In this document: piece by piece, positions 1 to 5,310 of the stretch | Numbering within the stretch: the first letter of the stretch is position 1 | Layout: the number at the start of each line of letters is the position of its first letter | Source: Oscillospiraceae bacterium | GTDB taxonomy: Bacteria > Bacillota > Clostridia > UMGS1810 | Length of the DNA: 5,310 nucleotides | Reading direction: 5' to 3' | Assembly (NCBI GenBank): GCA_022769845.1 | Contig: JALEIO010000043.1 | Location: 1-5,310 of the forward strand | Position numbers and translations under genes: made by a program | The notes under the pieces: generated by a model | The model's database searches: none | Told to the model about the DNA's origin: nothing | The model's input: the letters and a program-made list of their open reading frames with translations, nothing else

Positions 1-100
1 AGCGGAATTTTTGCTCGAACATGGTTTTGTTGACGCTATTGTGCCGCGCGAAAAGCTTAAAAATACTATTGCTGATATTTTAGAGCTGCACAATGCTTAA
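1..100 (+). CDS. accD: Acetyl-CoA carboxylase carboxyltransferase subunit beta, C-terminal end (partial)
   Basis: Only the last 32 codons lie in the window, read in the frame starting at base 2, with TAA at 98-100. The visible peptide begins AEFLLEHGFVDAIVPREKLK. It matches the family's C-terminal pattern, in which an 'AEFLLEHG' helix is followed by a hydrophobic strand and a short basic helix. AccD is the beta half of the carboxyltransferase that moves the carboxyl group from carboxybiotin to acetyl-CoA, giving malonyl-CoA. Its partner AccA is encoded 13 bases downstream, which strongly supports the call. The zinc-ribbon N-terminus and catalytic core lie outside the window, so their integrity cannot be judged. 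AccA has its own distinct C-terminal half, so a misassigned paralogue such as a propionyl-CoA carboxylase beta chain is less likely but not excluded from 32 residues. Confidence 0.82.
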   Translation, partial: AEFLLEHGFVDAIVPREKLKNTIADILELHNA

Positions 101-101
101 C

Positions 102-108
102 GGGGGTG
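102..108 (+). promoter_or_regulatory. Ribosome binding site of accA; decides the start codon
   Basis: GGGGGTG, followed by A, closely resembles the anti-16S consensus AGGAGGTGA and sits 5 bases before the ATG at 114. An in-frame ATG at 93 lies inside the accD reading frame, upstream of this site, and would place the site within the coding region. The ATG at 114 is therefore preferred. The site lies directly after the accD stop codon, a layout that favours translational coupling of the two subunits. Confidence 0.75.
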
Positions 109-113
109 AAAAA

Positions 114-890
114 ATGGATTCGTATCAGAGAGTTTTAAAAGCACGCGACGGAAAAAGGCCGTCGGGCGCGTATTATATTGACAGAATGATAACAAAATTT
201 ATTGAATTTCACGGCGACAGGAGATTTAAAGATGACGGCGCGATTATCGGTGGAATAGGGTATCTTAACGATACGCCCGTTACGGTGATTGCAATGGAGC
301 GCGGAACCACAATCGAGGAGCGAATGAAGCGCAATTTCGGATGTCCGAGCCCCGAAGGCTACCGAAAAGCACTTCGCCTTATGAAACAGGCTGAAAAGTT
401 TAAACGTCCTGTAATATGCTTTATAAACAGCTCGGGCGCATACTGCGGAATTGGCGCGGAGGAACGCGGACAAGGACTTGCCATTGCCGAAAATCTTATG
501 GAAATGATGACGCTTAAAACGCCTGTTATTTCGGTTGTCACGGGCGAAGGCGGCAGTGGCGGTGCGCTTGCATTGTCGGTTGCGGATTCTATATTTATGC
601 TTGAAAATGCAGTATATTCGGTTATATCTCCCGAAGGCTGCGCAAGTATTTTGTGGAAAGACGCGGCAAAGGCTTCCGAGGCCGCCGACGCATTAAAGCT
701 TACGGCAAACGATTTGTATAAATTCGGTATTGTCGAAAAAGTAATAGAAGAAGAAAACCGCACAAACGAAGAAATATGCGACGAATTAAAAATAAGCATT
801 TCAAAAAAAATTAAAAAGCTTGAAAAGCTGGATGTTGATTTTCTTCTTGAAGAACGATATAATAAATTTAGAAAAATAGGCAAGGTATAA
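114..890 (+). CDS. accA: Acetyl-CoA carboxylase carboxyltransferase subunit alpha
   Basis: This 258-residue protein is the alpha half of the cytoplasmic carboxyltransferase. With AccD it transfers CO2 from biotin on AccB to acetyl-CoA, the first committed step of fatty-acid synthesis. It has the crotonase-like fold landmarks in order: a GDRRFKDDGAIIGGIG stretch (34-49), RNFGCPSPEGYRKALRLM (73-90), the acyl-CoA/oxyanion loop SSGAYCGIGAEERGQG (106-121), the glycine-rich GEGGSGGAL (144-152) and SPEGCASILWKD (172-183). It is about 60 residues shorter than the E. coli protein because the N-terminal helical extension is absent, as is usual in Bacillota. The start at 114 is chosen over an in-frame ATG at 93 because of the strong ribosome binding site at 102-108. 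The loop reads NSSGAYCG where E. coli has DTPGAYPG. The gene follows accD by 13 bases and is the last of its operon, with a terminator 4 bases after the stop. Confidence 0.96.
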   Translation: MDSYQRVLKARDGKRPSGAYYIDRMITKFIEFHGDRRFKDDGAIIGGIGYLNDTPVTVIAMERGTTIEERMKRNFGCPSPEGYRKALRLMKQAEKFKRPVICFINSSGAYCGIGAEERGQGLAIAENLMEMMTLKTPVISVVTGEGGSGGALALSVADSIFMLENAVYSVISPEGCASILWKDAAKASEAADALKLTANDLYKFGIVEKVIEEENRTNEEICDELKISISKKIKKLEKLDVDFLLEERYNKFRKIGKV

Positions 891-894
891 TATA

Positions 895-923
895 AAAACT
901 CCCTGAATTTTTCAGGGAGTTTT
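895..923 (+). terminator. Intrinsic (Rho-independent) terminator after accA
   Basis: A perfect inverted repeat pairs 895-907 with 911-923, giving a 13-bp stem around a TTT loop. The GC-rich centre is CTCCCTGA/TCAGGGAG. Four A residues at its left base pair with four T residues at its right base, so the RNA has the stem plus U-run expected of an intrinsic terminator. The U-run is short and is broken by GC before another TTT. It starts 4 bases after the accA stop codon and marks the end of the accD-accA transcript. The A-run on the left could let it work in the reverse direction too, but no convergent gene is present. Confidence 0.9.
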
Positions 924-1023
924 GCTTTGTAAAATACTGATTTTCAATTTTCTTTAACGTCTTTTAAGATAAATGCTTACAGTTTGAGCGGCATCAAAAC
1001 CGCGCATAAAAATAAATAACCGT

Positions 1024-1049
1024 AAAAAAATTTAAAAAATACCAAAAAA
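1024..1049. other. Three helically phased A-tracts upstream of the proS promoter
   Basis: Runs of A occupy 1024-1030, 1034-1039 and 1044-1049, with centres about 10 bases apart, which is close to one helical turn. Phased A-tracts are known to bend DNA, and A/T-rich DNA just upstream of a -35 element can act as an UP element for the RNA polymerase alpha subunit. The block ends 3 bases before the -35 candidate at 1053. The spacing is seen directly; a role in promoter strength is inferred. Confidence 0.5.
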
Positions 1050-1052
1050 GTG

Positions 1053-1081
1053 TTGCAAGATTGAAATAAATAGATTATACT
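1053..1081 (+). promoter_or_regulatory. Sigma-A type promoter candidate P1 for proS-gltX-lspA-rluD
   Basis: TTGCAA (1053-1058) and TATACT (1076-1081) are separated by exactly 17 bases. They match the -35 and -10 consensus at 4 of 6 and 5 of 6 positions. Transcription would begin near 1088 and leave a leader of roughly 35 bases. It lies downstream of the accA terminator and upstream of proS, as expected for the start of the second operon. Confidence 0.65.
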
Positions 1082-1088
1082 ATAAGAA

Positions 1089-1097
1089 TGATATAAT
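1089..1097 (+). promoter_or_regulatory. Overlapping extended -10 promoter candidate P2
   Basis: TGATATAAT is a perfect extended -10 element (TGn plus the consensus TATAAT). No good -35 lies 16-18 bases upstream, which extended -10 promoters can tolerate. Transcription would begin near 1104, leaving a leader of only about 20 bases that starts at or next to the proS ribosome binding site. P1 and P2 overlap, so polymerase could not occupy both at once. Confidence 0.5.
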
Positions 1098-1103
1098 AGG
1101 TAC

Positions 1104-1110
1104 AGAAAGG
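1104..1110 (+). promoter_or_regulatory. Probable ribosome binding site of proS (long spacing)
   Basis: AGAAAGG is the only purine-rich Shine-Dalgarno-like stretch before proS. It lies 13 bases before the ATG at 1124, which is long, but only 1 base before an in-frame TTG at 1112, which is too close to be usable. The ATG is preferred because the protein then begins MRLSKYLLPTL, matching the usual ProRS N-terminus. Confidence 0.55.
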
Positions 1111-1123
1111 TTTGAAATTAAAA

Positions 1124-2824
1124 ATGAGATTATCGAAGTATTTGCTGCCTACATTAAGAGAAGTGCCTGCCGAAGCAGAAATTGTAAGCCATCAGCTTAT
1201 GCTGCGCGCAGGACTTATGAGAAAGCTCGCGTCGGGAGTATATTCTTATCTTCCTATGGGACTTAAAACTCTTCGCAAGGTGGAAAATATAATAAGAGAA
1301 GAAATGAACCGAGAGGACGCAGTGGAGCTTATTATGTCAGCACTGCTTCCTGCCGAAAGCTATATGGAATCGGGCAGATGGGAGGTTTTCGGGTCGGAAA
1401 TGTTCCGTTTGAAAGACCGTTCCAACCGTGATTTTTGCTTGGGACCCACGCACGAAGAAATTTTTACCGAAACGGTTAAAAATACTGTAAAATCGTACAA
1501 GCAGCTGCCTATGACGATTTATCAAATTCAAACGAAATACCGCGACGAGCGCCGTCCGCGATTTGGCGTTATAAGAAGCCGTGAGTTTATTATGAAAGAC
1601 GCATACAGTTTTGATAAAGACGAAAAAGGACTTGACGTATCGTATCAGAAAATGTATAACGCGTACAACAAGGCGTTTAATAGAATGGGACTTGATTTTA
1701 TCATTGTTGACGCCGATTCGGGCGCTATGGGCGGCAGCGGTTCGCAGGAATTTATGGTTAAATCCGATATCGGCGAGGATACTATTGCATACTGTGAAAA
1801 ATGCGGTTACAGCGCAAACTCCGAAAAGGCGGTTTGTATTCCGAGTCCTGAAAAAAATGAAGAAATGCGTGAAATTGAAAAAATTCATACGCCAAATGTC
1901 GGCACGATTGATGAGCTTGTTGAAGGTCTTGGTCAGACTGCGGACAACTTTGCAAAAACGCTTATTTACAAAGCGGACGACCAATTTGTTGCTGTTATGG
2001 TAAGAGGCGACAGAGATGTTAACGAAACAAAGCTTACTAATTATCTTAAAGCGCTTTCGCTTGAGCTTGCGCCGGCTGCTGATGTAATGGAAATTACTCA
2101 CGCAAACGTTGGTTTTGCGGGCCCTATAAATCTTGGTATAACGGTTATTGCCGACAATGAAATTATGAATATGAAAAACTTTTTGGTCGGTGCAAACGAA
2201 ACAGACTACCACTTTATAAACGTTAACGTAGGACGTGACTTTACACCTGATGTTGTGGGCGATTTCAGAACAGTTGTAGAGGGCGATGTCTGCCCGAAAT
2301 GCGGCGGAACAATGAAAATTTGTCAGGGTATTGAGGTTGGACACATTTTCAAGCTTGGTACAAAATACACTGAGGCACTCTCCTGCACCTTCCTTGATGA
2401 GGACGGCAAGCCTAAAGTTCCGATTATGGGCTGCTACGGAATTGGCGTAAACCGATGTGTTGCGGCTATTATAGAGCAGCACAGTGATGAAAAAGGCATT
2501 ATTTGGCCTATGAGCGTTGCTCCGTTCGAGGTTATTTTGGTTGTTCCCAATATGAAAAGCGAGGAGCAGAAAGAGGGCGGCGAAAAGATATACAAAATGC
2601 TTAAGGATGAAGGCATTGACGTGCTTTACGATGACCGAAACGAACGTGCAGGCGTAAAATTCAATGACGCCGACCTTGTTGGTATTCCGATTAGAATTAC
2701 CGTCGGCAAAAAATACGGCGAGGGCATTGTTGAGTTTAAAGAGAGAAAATCCGATTCTGTACTGGAGCTTTCTGTTGACGAGGCAATTAAAAAAGCAAAG
2801 GAAATTATCGCTGCCGAAAAATAA
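1124..2824 (+). CDS. proS: Prolyl-tRNA synthetase, bacterial type with editing domain
   Basis: This 566-residue class II synthetase charges tRNA-Pro with proline in the cytoplasm; full length is normal for the bacterial type (E. coli about 572). The N-terminal catalytic part has motif 1 around residues 47-76, the GPTHEE substrate loop (107-112) and motif 2, TKYRDERRPRFGVIRSRE (137-154). The trans-editing-like INS domain that clears Ala-tRNA-Pro interrupts motifs 2 and 3, at roughly 221-396. Lys278, Asp344 and His363 fall where E. coli Lys279, Asp350 and His369 lie (alignment from memory), so editing looks intact. Two CxxC pairs (Cys224/227, Cys390/393) flank that domain and could bind zinc. 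Motif 3 is GCYGIGVNR (436-444), followed by the anticodon-binding domain from about 462. The ATG at 1124 is chosen by N-terminal similarity; a TTG at 1112 would add four residues. It is first in its operon, and gltX follows after 31 bases. Confidence 0.97.
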   Translation: MRLSKYLLPTLREVPAEAEIVSHQLMLRAGLMRKLASGVYSYLPMGLKTLRKVENIIREEMNREDAVELIMSALLPAESYMESGRWEVFGSEMFRLKDRSNRDFCLGPTHEEIFTETVKNTVKSYKQLPMTIYQIQTKYRDERRPRFGVIRSREFIMKDAYSFDKDEKGLDVSYQKMYNAYNKAFNRMGLDFIIVDADSGAMGGSGSQEFMVKSDIGEDTIAYCEKCGYSANSEKAVCIPSPEKNEEMREIEKIHTPNVGTIDELVEGLGQTADNFAKTLIYKADDQFVAVMVRGDRDVNETKLTNYLKALSLELAPAADVMEITHANVGFAGPINLGITVIADNEIMNMKNFLVGANETDYHFINVNVGRDFTPDVVGDFRTVVEGDVCPKCGGTMKICQGIEVGHIFKLGTKYTEALSCTFLDEDGKPKVPIMGCYGIGVNRCVAAIIEQHSDEKGIIWPMSVAPFEVILVVPNMKSEEQKEGGEKIYKMLKDEGIDVLYDDRNERAGVKFNDADLVGIPIRITVGKKYGEGIVEFKERKSDSVLELSVDEAIKKAKEIIAAEK

Positions 2825-2839
2825 TTGCAGCAATTTATT

Positions 2840-2846
2840 GAAGGGA
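2840..2846 (+). promoter_or_regulatory. Ribosome binding site of gltX
   Basis: GAAGGGA lies in the 31-base gap between proS and gltX, 9 bases before the ATG at 2856. No terminator or promoter is visible in the gap, so gltX is read from the proS transcript. Confidence 0.65.
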
Positions 2847-2855
2847 TAGATATAA

Positions 2856-4301
2856 ATGTCAAAGGTTAGAACGCGTTTTGCACCAAGCCCCACGGGCTAT
2901 ATGCACATTGGAAATTTAAGAACTGCGCTTTATGCTTATCTTTTAACAAAGCATATGGGCGGAGATTATATTTTGAGAATTGAGGACACCGACCAGGAAA
3001 GATATGTTGACGGCGCGGTGGATTTGATTTACAGAACTCTTAAGGAAACCGGTATTAAGCACGACGAAGGCCCTGATATAGGCGGAGATTACGGTCCGTA
3101 TATTCAGAGTGAGAGAAAGAGTATTTATAAAGAATACGCTGAAAAATTGGTTGAGCTTGGCGGCGCATACTATTGCTTCTGCGATAAGGAGCGTCTTGAC
3201 AAGCTTAAAGAAGCGCAGCTTGCACACAAAATGACACCGAAATATGACGGCTGCTGCAGAGGGCTTTCAAAAGAGGAAATAGAGGAAAAACTCAAAGCGG
3301 GAGTGCCGTATGTTATAAGGCAAAAAATCGACCCGCATGGCACAACCACCTTTGAGGATGCGGTTTTCGGCAAAATTACAGTGGAAAATTCTACGCTTGA
3401 CGACAACGTTTTGCTTAAATCGGACGGACTTCCGACCTATAATTTTGCCAATGTTGTTGACGACCATTTAATGCATATCACACACGTTATACGGGGTAAC
3501 GAATACCTTTCGAGCACACCTAAATACAACCTTTTGTATCAGGCGTTCGGGTGGGAGATACCCACATATATTCACGTTTCGCCCATTATAAAAGAATCGG
3601 GTAAAAAGCTTTCAAAACGCGAAGGCGACGCGTCTTATGAGGATTTTATCAACAAAGGCTATCTTAAAGACGCTATTATCAATTACATTGCGCTTCTCGG
3701 ATGGAGTCCCGGAGGCGACCAGGAAATCTTCAATATGGAGGAGCTTATTGAGCATTTCAGCATTGAGGGCATAAGCAAATCTCCGGCTGTTTTCGATGAG
3801 AAAAAGTTAAGCTGGCTAAACGGTGAATATATAAGAAAAATGACGGTTGAGGAGTTTAAAGAAAAGGCAGAGCCTTATTTTGACAAGGCTGTTAAATCGG
3901 ACGTTGACCGCATTGAGCTTGCGCGTCTTTTGCATGACAGATGCGAGAAGTTTTCGGATATTCCCGAGCAGATTGACTTTATTGACGCTCTGCCGGAATA
4001 TGATATTTCGCTTTATACCCACAAAAAGATGAAAACAAATCCTGAAAATTCGCTTGAAAGCCTTAAAAATTCACTTCCCGTTCTTGAAGAAATTTCTGAC
4101 TGGAACGAGCAGAATATTCACAATGCGCTGTTTGCACTCATTGAAAAGCTGGGCGTTAAAAACGGTATAATTTTATGGCCGTTAAGAGTTGCTTTGAGCG
4201 GAAAGGCGTTTACGCCGGGCGGCGCTATTGAGCTTGGATATATTCTCGGCAAAGACGAGTCTGTAAGAAGAATTAAAAAAGGAATTGAAAAACTCAGCTG
4301 A
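2856..4301 (+). CDS. gltX: Glutamyl-tRNA synthetase
   Basis: This 481-residue class I synthetase attaches glutamate to tRNA-Glu in the cytoplasm; length and ends are normal. The Rossmann-fold signature is RFAPSPTGYMHIGNLRTALY (7-26), with HIGN (17-20) as the HIGH motif. LRIEDTDQER (40-49) follows. A zinc-finger insert carries Cys107, Cys109, Tyr130 and Cys134. The ATP-binding KMSKS equivalent is KLSKR (251-255). The C-terminal helical anticodon-binding region ends in a lysine-rich tail. E. coli GluRS uses a Cys-x-His pair at the end of its zinc site; here the His position is Gly136, so Tyr130 is the likely fourth ligand, as in the GluRS-like enzyme YadB. In Bacillota this enzyme is often non-discriminating and also charges tRNA-Gln for GatCAB amidation; the sequence alone does not settle that here. 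A dedicated Glu-Q-RS is unlikely because of the full anticodon domain. Confidence 0.97.
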   Translation: MSKVRTRFAPSPTGYMHIGNLRTALYAYLLTKHMGGDYILRIEDTDQERYVDGAVDLIYRTLKETGIKHDEGPDIGGDYGPYIQSERKSIYKEYAEKLVELGGAYYCFCDKERLDKLKEAQLAHKMTPKYDGCCRGLSKEEIEEKLKAGVPYVIRQKIDPHGTTTFEDAVFGKITVENSTLDDNVLLKSDGLPTYNFANVVDDHLMHITHVIRGNEYLSSTPKYNLLYQAFGWEIPTYIHVSPIIKESGKKLSKREGDASYEDFINKGYLKDAIINYIALLGWSPGGDQEIFNMEELIEHFSIEGISKSPAVFDEKKLSWLNGEYIRKMTVEEFKEKAEPYFDKAVKSDVDRIELARLLHDRCEKFSDIPEQIDFIDALPEYDISLYTHKKMKTNPENSLESLKNSLPVLEEISDWNEQNIHNALFALIEKLGVKNGIILWPLRVALSGKAFTPGGAIELGYILGKDESVRRIKKGIEKLS

Positions 4302-4308
4302 TTCCTTT

Positions 4309-4316
4309 AAAGGAGG
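4309..4316 (+). promoter_or_regulatory. Strong ribosome binding site of lspA, fixes a GTG start
   Basis: AAAGGAGG is a near-perfect Shine-Dalgarno sequence, 7 bases before the GTG at 4324. An in-frame TTG at 4285 lies upstream, inside gltX, and has no such site, so GTG is the start. The site overlaps the palindrome CCTTTAAAGG (4304-4313). TCCT (4303-4306) can pair with AGGA (4311-4314) around a TTAA loop, which would partly hide the site. A ribosome ending gltX at 4301 would melt that weak hairpin. Confidence 0.85.
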
Positions 4317-4323
4317 CGGTTCT

Positions 4324-4827
4324 GTGCTTTATGTAATCTTGTCGGCGGCACTTGTTTTAATTGATCAAATTACAAAAATTCTTACGGTGAAAAACATTCC
4401 GTTTGAGGACAGTATAAATGTTATAAGTGGCGTTTTATCGCTGACATATATTAAAAATACGGGTGCGGCATGGGGAATTTTTGCGGGAGCACGGTACTTT
4501 TTTATAATTTTTACCGCTGTTGTTCTTGTTGTGCTGTCATATATAATTATAAAAAAACGTACTTCAAACAAAATTTTTAATTTTTCAATTTCGCTTATTT
4601 ATGCAGGGGCAATCGGAAATTTTATTGACAGAATTTTTCGTAACGGCGGCGTTGTTGATATGATAAAGCTGGATTTTATAAATTATCCTGTTTTCAATTT
4701 TGCCGATTGCTGTGTGGTTGTGGGAGCAATCCTTATCTGCATTTATATAATATTTTTCTATGATAAGGATAAGTCTAAAGCAGGCGAAGATAGGCTAAAA
4801 ACGGACGGTGAACAGGATAATGGATAA
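4324..4827 (+). CDS. lspA: Lipoprotein signal peptidase (signal peptidase II)
   Basis: This 167-residue inner-membrane aspartyl protease removes the signal peptide from diacylglyceryl-modified prolipoproteins just before the lipobox cysteine. Four hydrophobic segments are visible, at about 2-22, 58-76, 85-103 and 126-146. Family boxes are in place: Asp14-Gln-x-x-Lys near the N-terminus, KNTGAAWGIF (44-53), GAIGNFIDR (95-103), VVDMI (110-114) and FNFAD (124-128). Asp112 and Asp128 correspond to the catalytic pair seen in the Pseudomonas enzyme (Asp124/Asp143); Asp102 is the conserved GNxxDR aspartate. The GTG start at 4324 is set by the AGGAGG site and by Asp14 falling at the same number as in B. 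subtilis LspA. A charged tail (147-167) follows the last membrane helix. The gene lies 22 bases after gltX and its last 8 bases overlap the next gene, the common lspA-rluD (B. subtilis lspA-ylyB) pairing. Confidence 0.96.
   Translation: MLYVILSAALVLIDQITKILTVKNIPFEDSINVISGVLSLTYIKNTGAAWGIFAGARYFFIIFTAVVLVVLSYIIIKKRTSNKIFNFSISLIYAGAIGNFIDRIFRNGGVVDMIKLDFINYPVFNFADCCVVVGAILICIYIIFFYDKDKSKAGEDRLKTDGEQDNG
4807..4811 (+). promoter_or_regulatory. Probable ribosome binding site of rluD within lspA
   Basis: GGTGA, part of the AGGAGGTGA consensus, lies 8 bases before the ATG at 4820. An AGG at 4814-4816 is also present but only 3 bases from the start codon. Both are inside the lspA coding sequence, so the overlap itself probably couples the two genes. 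Confidence 0.5.
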
Positions 4828-5310
4828 AATTACCCTTGTGTGCGAAAACGGCGGCGAACGGCTGGACAAATTTATCAAAATTGACTCTCTGACGCGTTCC
4901 GCCGTTAAAAAGCTTATCGAGGACGGACGTATTACCGTTAACGGCAGCGCTTCAAGAGTAAGCTATAAAGTGTGCGCGGGCGATGTTGTTGAAATTACCG
5001 ATTTTGAGCCGAAAGAGCTTAACGCTGTGCCGGAAAATATACCGCTTGACATTGTGTATGAAGATGATGAGCTTTTGGTTGTCAACAAGGGCAAAAATAT
5101 GGTGGTTCATCCTGCCGCGGGAAACTATTCGGGTACTCTTGTAAATGCGCTTTTGTATCATTGCAAAGGCAAATTAAGCGCCATAAACGGCGTAATACGA
5201 CCCGGAATTGTTCACCGCATTGACAAAGATACCTCGGGACTTTTGCTGGTTGCAAAAACCAACCGTGCGCATATATCTCTTGCCGAGCAGATTAAGGAAA
5301 AAAGCGTTAA
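4820..5310 (+). CDS. rluD: RluA-family pseudouridine synthase with S4 domain, N-terminal part (partial)
   Basis: The first 163 codons are present and the gene runs off the window. It begins with an S4 RNA-binding domain, ERLDKFIKIDSLTRSAVKKL (13-32) followed by IEDGRITVNG. The catalytic domain then starts at about residue 73 with the typical IVYEDDELLVVNKGKNMVVHP (78-98). The family active-site motif is PGIVHRIDKDTSG (128-140), with Asp135 as the catalytic aspartate. Members convert uridine to pseudouridine in RNA; E. coli RluD acts on helix 69 of 23S rRNA, while B. subtilis YlyB, encoded beside lspA as here, is the closest counterpart by position. The exact target RNA cannot be read from this fragment, so the symbol is a family-level choice; RluC or RluA are alternatives. 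The ATG overlaps the end of lspA by 8 bases in a different frame. Confidence 0.9.
   Translation, partial: MDKITLVCENGGERLDKFIKIDSLTRSAVKKLIEDGRITVNGSASRVSYKVCAGDVVEITDFEPKELNAVPENIPLDIVYEDDELLVVNKGKNMVVHPAAGNYSGTLVNALLYHCKGKLSAINGVIRPGIVHRIDKDTSGLLLVAKTNRAHISLAEQIKEKSV

Noticed and set aside
135..883. Two - strand open frames opposite accA (112 and 174 codons)
   Set aside because: Both lie wholly inside accA, show no motif and have serine/phenylalanine-rich antisense composition. They are shadows.
982..1005. GCGG...CCGC mini-hairpin and an ACCGCG string resembling part of a T-box
   Set aside because: The stem is only 4 bp with an 8-base loop. The rest of the T-box sequence, specifier loop and attenuator are missing, and the string lies upstream of the likely transcription start.
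924..1023. Possible small gene or small RNA between the accA terminator and the proS promoter
   Set aside because: No open frame with a ribosome binding site is present. The best promoter-like pair (TTTCAA, TAAGAT) matches poorly, and no terminator follows. I see nothing supportable here.
1337..2893. A 518-codon open frame on the - strand opposite proS and the start of gltX
   Set aside because: It is antisense to two certain genes, starts at a GTG without a Shine-Dalgarno sequence, has no recognisable motif and a low-complexity F/N/V/R-rich composition. It is a shadow of proS codon usage.
4274..4282. A6G run near the gltX stop as a programmed frameshift joining GltX to LspA
   Set aside because: gltX reads it as AAA AAA GGA, which is not the A_AAA_AAG phase needed for -1 slippage. 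lspA also has its own strong ribosome binding site and start.
1..5310. Mobile element, CRISPR array, tRNA/rRNA gene, toxin-antitoxin or defence genes
   Set aside because: No direct-repeat array, terminal inverted repeats, transposase or integrase motif, or tRNA-like fold was seen. Apart from the 233-base accA-proS gap, nearly all of the sequence is explained by housekeeping genes.

Overview
The window is a piece of ordinary bacterial chromosome, with every gene on the + strand. It has moderately AT-rich, A/T-tract-dominated intergenic DNA, strong AGGAGG-type ribosome binding sites, and GTG or TTG as possible start codons. Together with the short AccA, the accD-accA order and the lspA-rluD (ylyB) pair, this points to a member of the Bacillota, most probably class Clostridia. 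The organism assignment is inference; there is no rRNA or other marker here.

The layout is as follows. Positions 1-100 hold the last 32 codons of accD, and 114-890 hold accA; together they encode the carboxyltransferase half of acetyl-CoA carboxylase. A clear intrinsic terminator (895-923) closes that fatty-acid operon. Positions 891-1123 are non-coding. They hold the terminator, then about 100 bases in which I recognise nothing, then an A-tract region with two overlapping promoter candidates. From there a second, tightly packed operon runs to the end of the window: proS (1124-2824), gltX (2856-4301), lspA (4324-4827) and the start of an rluD/ylyB-like pseudouridine synthase (4820 to beyond 5310). 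Gaps are 31 and 22 bases and then an 8-base overlap, with no terminator between genes.

Functionally the first operon makes malonyl-CoA for lipid synthesis. The second joins two aminoacyl-tRNA synthetases (Pro, Glu), lipoprotein signal peptidase and an rRNA/tRNA pseudouridylation enzyme. These are growth-linked housekeeping functions that share a transcript rather than a pathway.

I looked for a novel system (defence, mobile element, CRISPR, toxin-antitoxin, unusual RNA) and did not find one. The findings below are modest: promoter architecture, start-site choice, a possible RBS hairpin, the absence of a T-box leader, and residue-level variants in otherwise standard enzymes.
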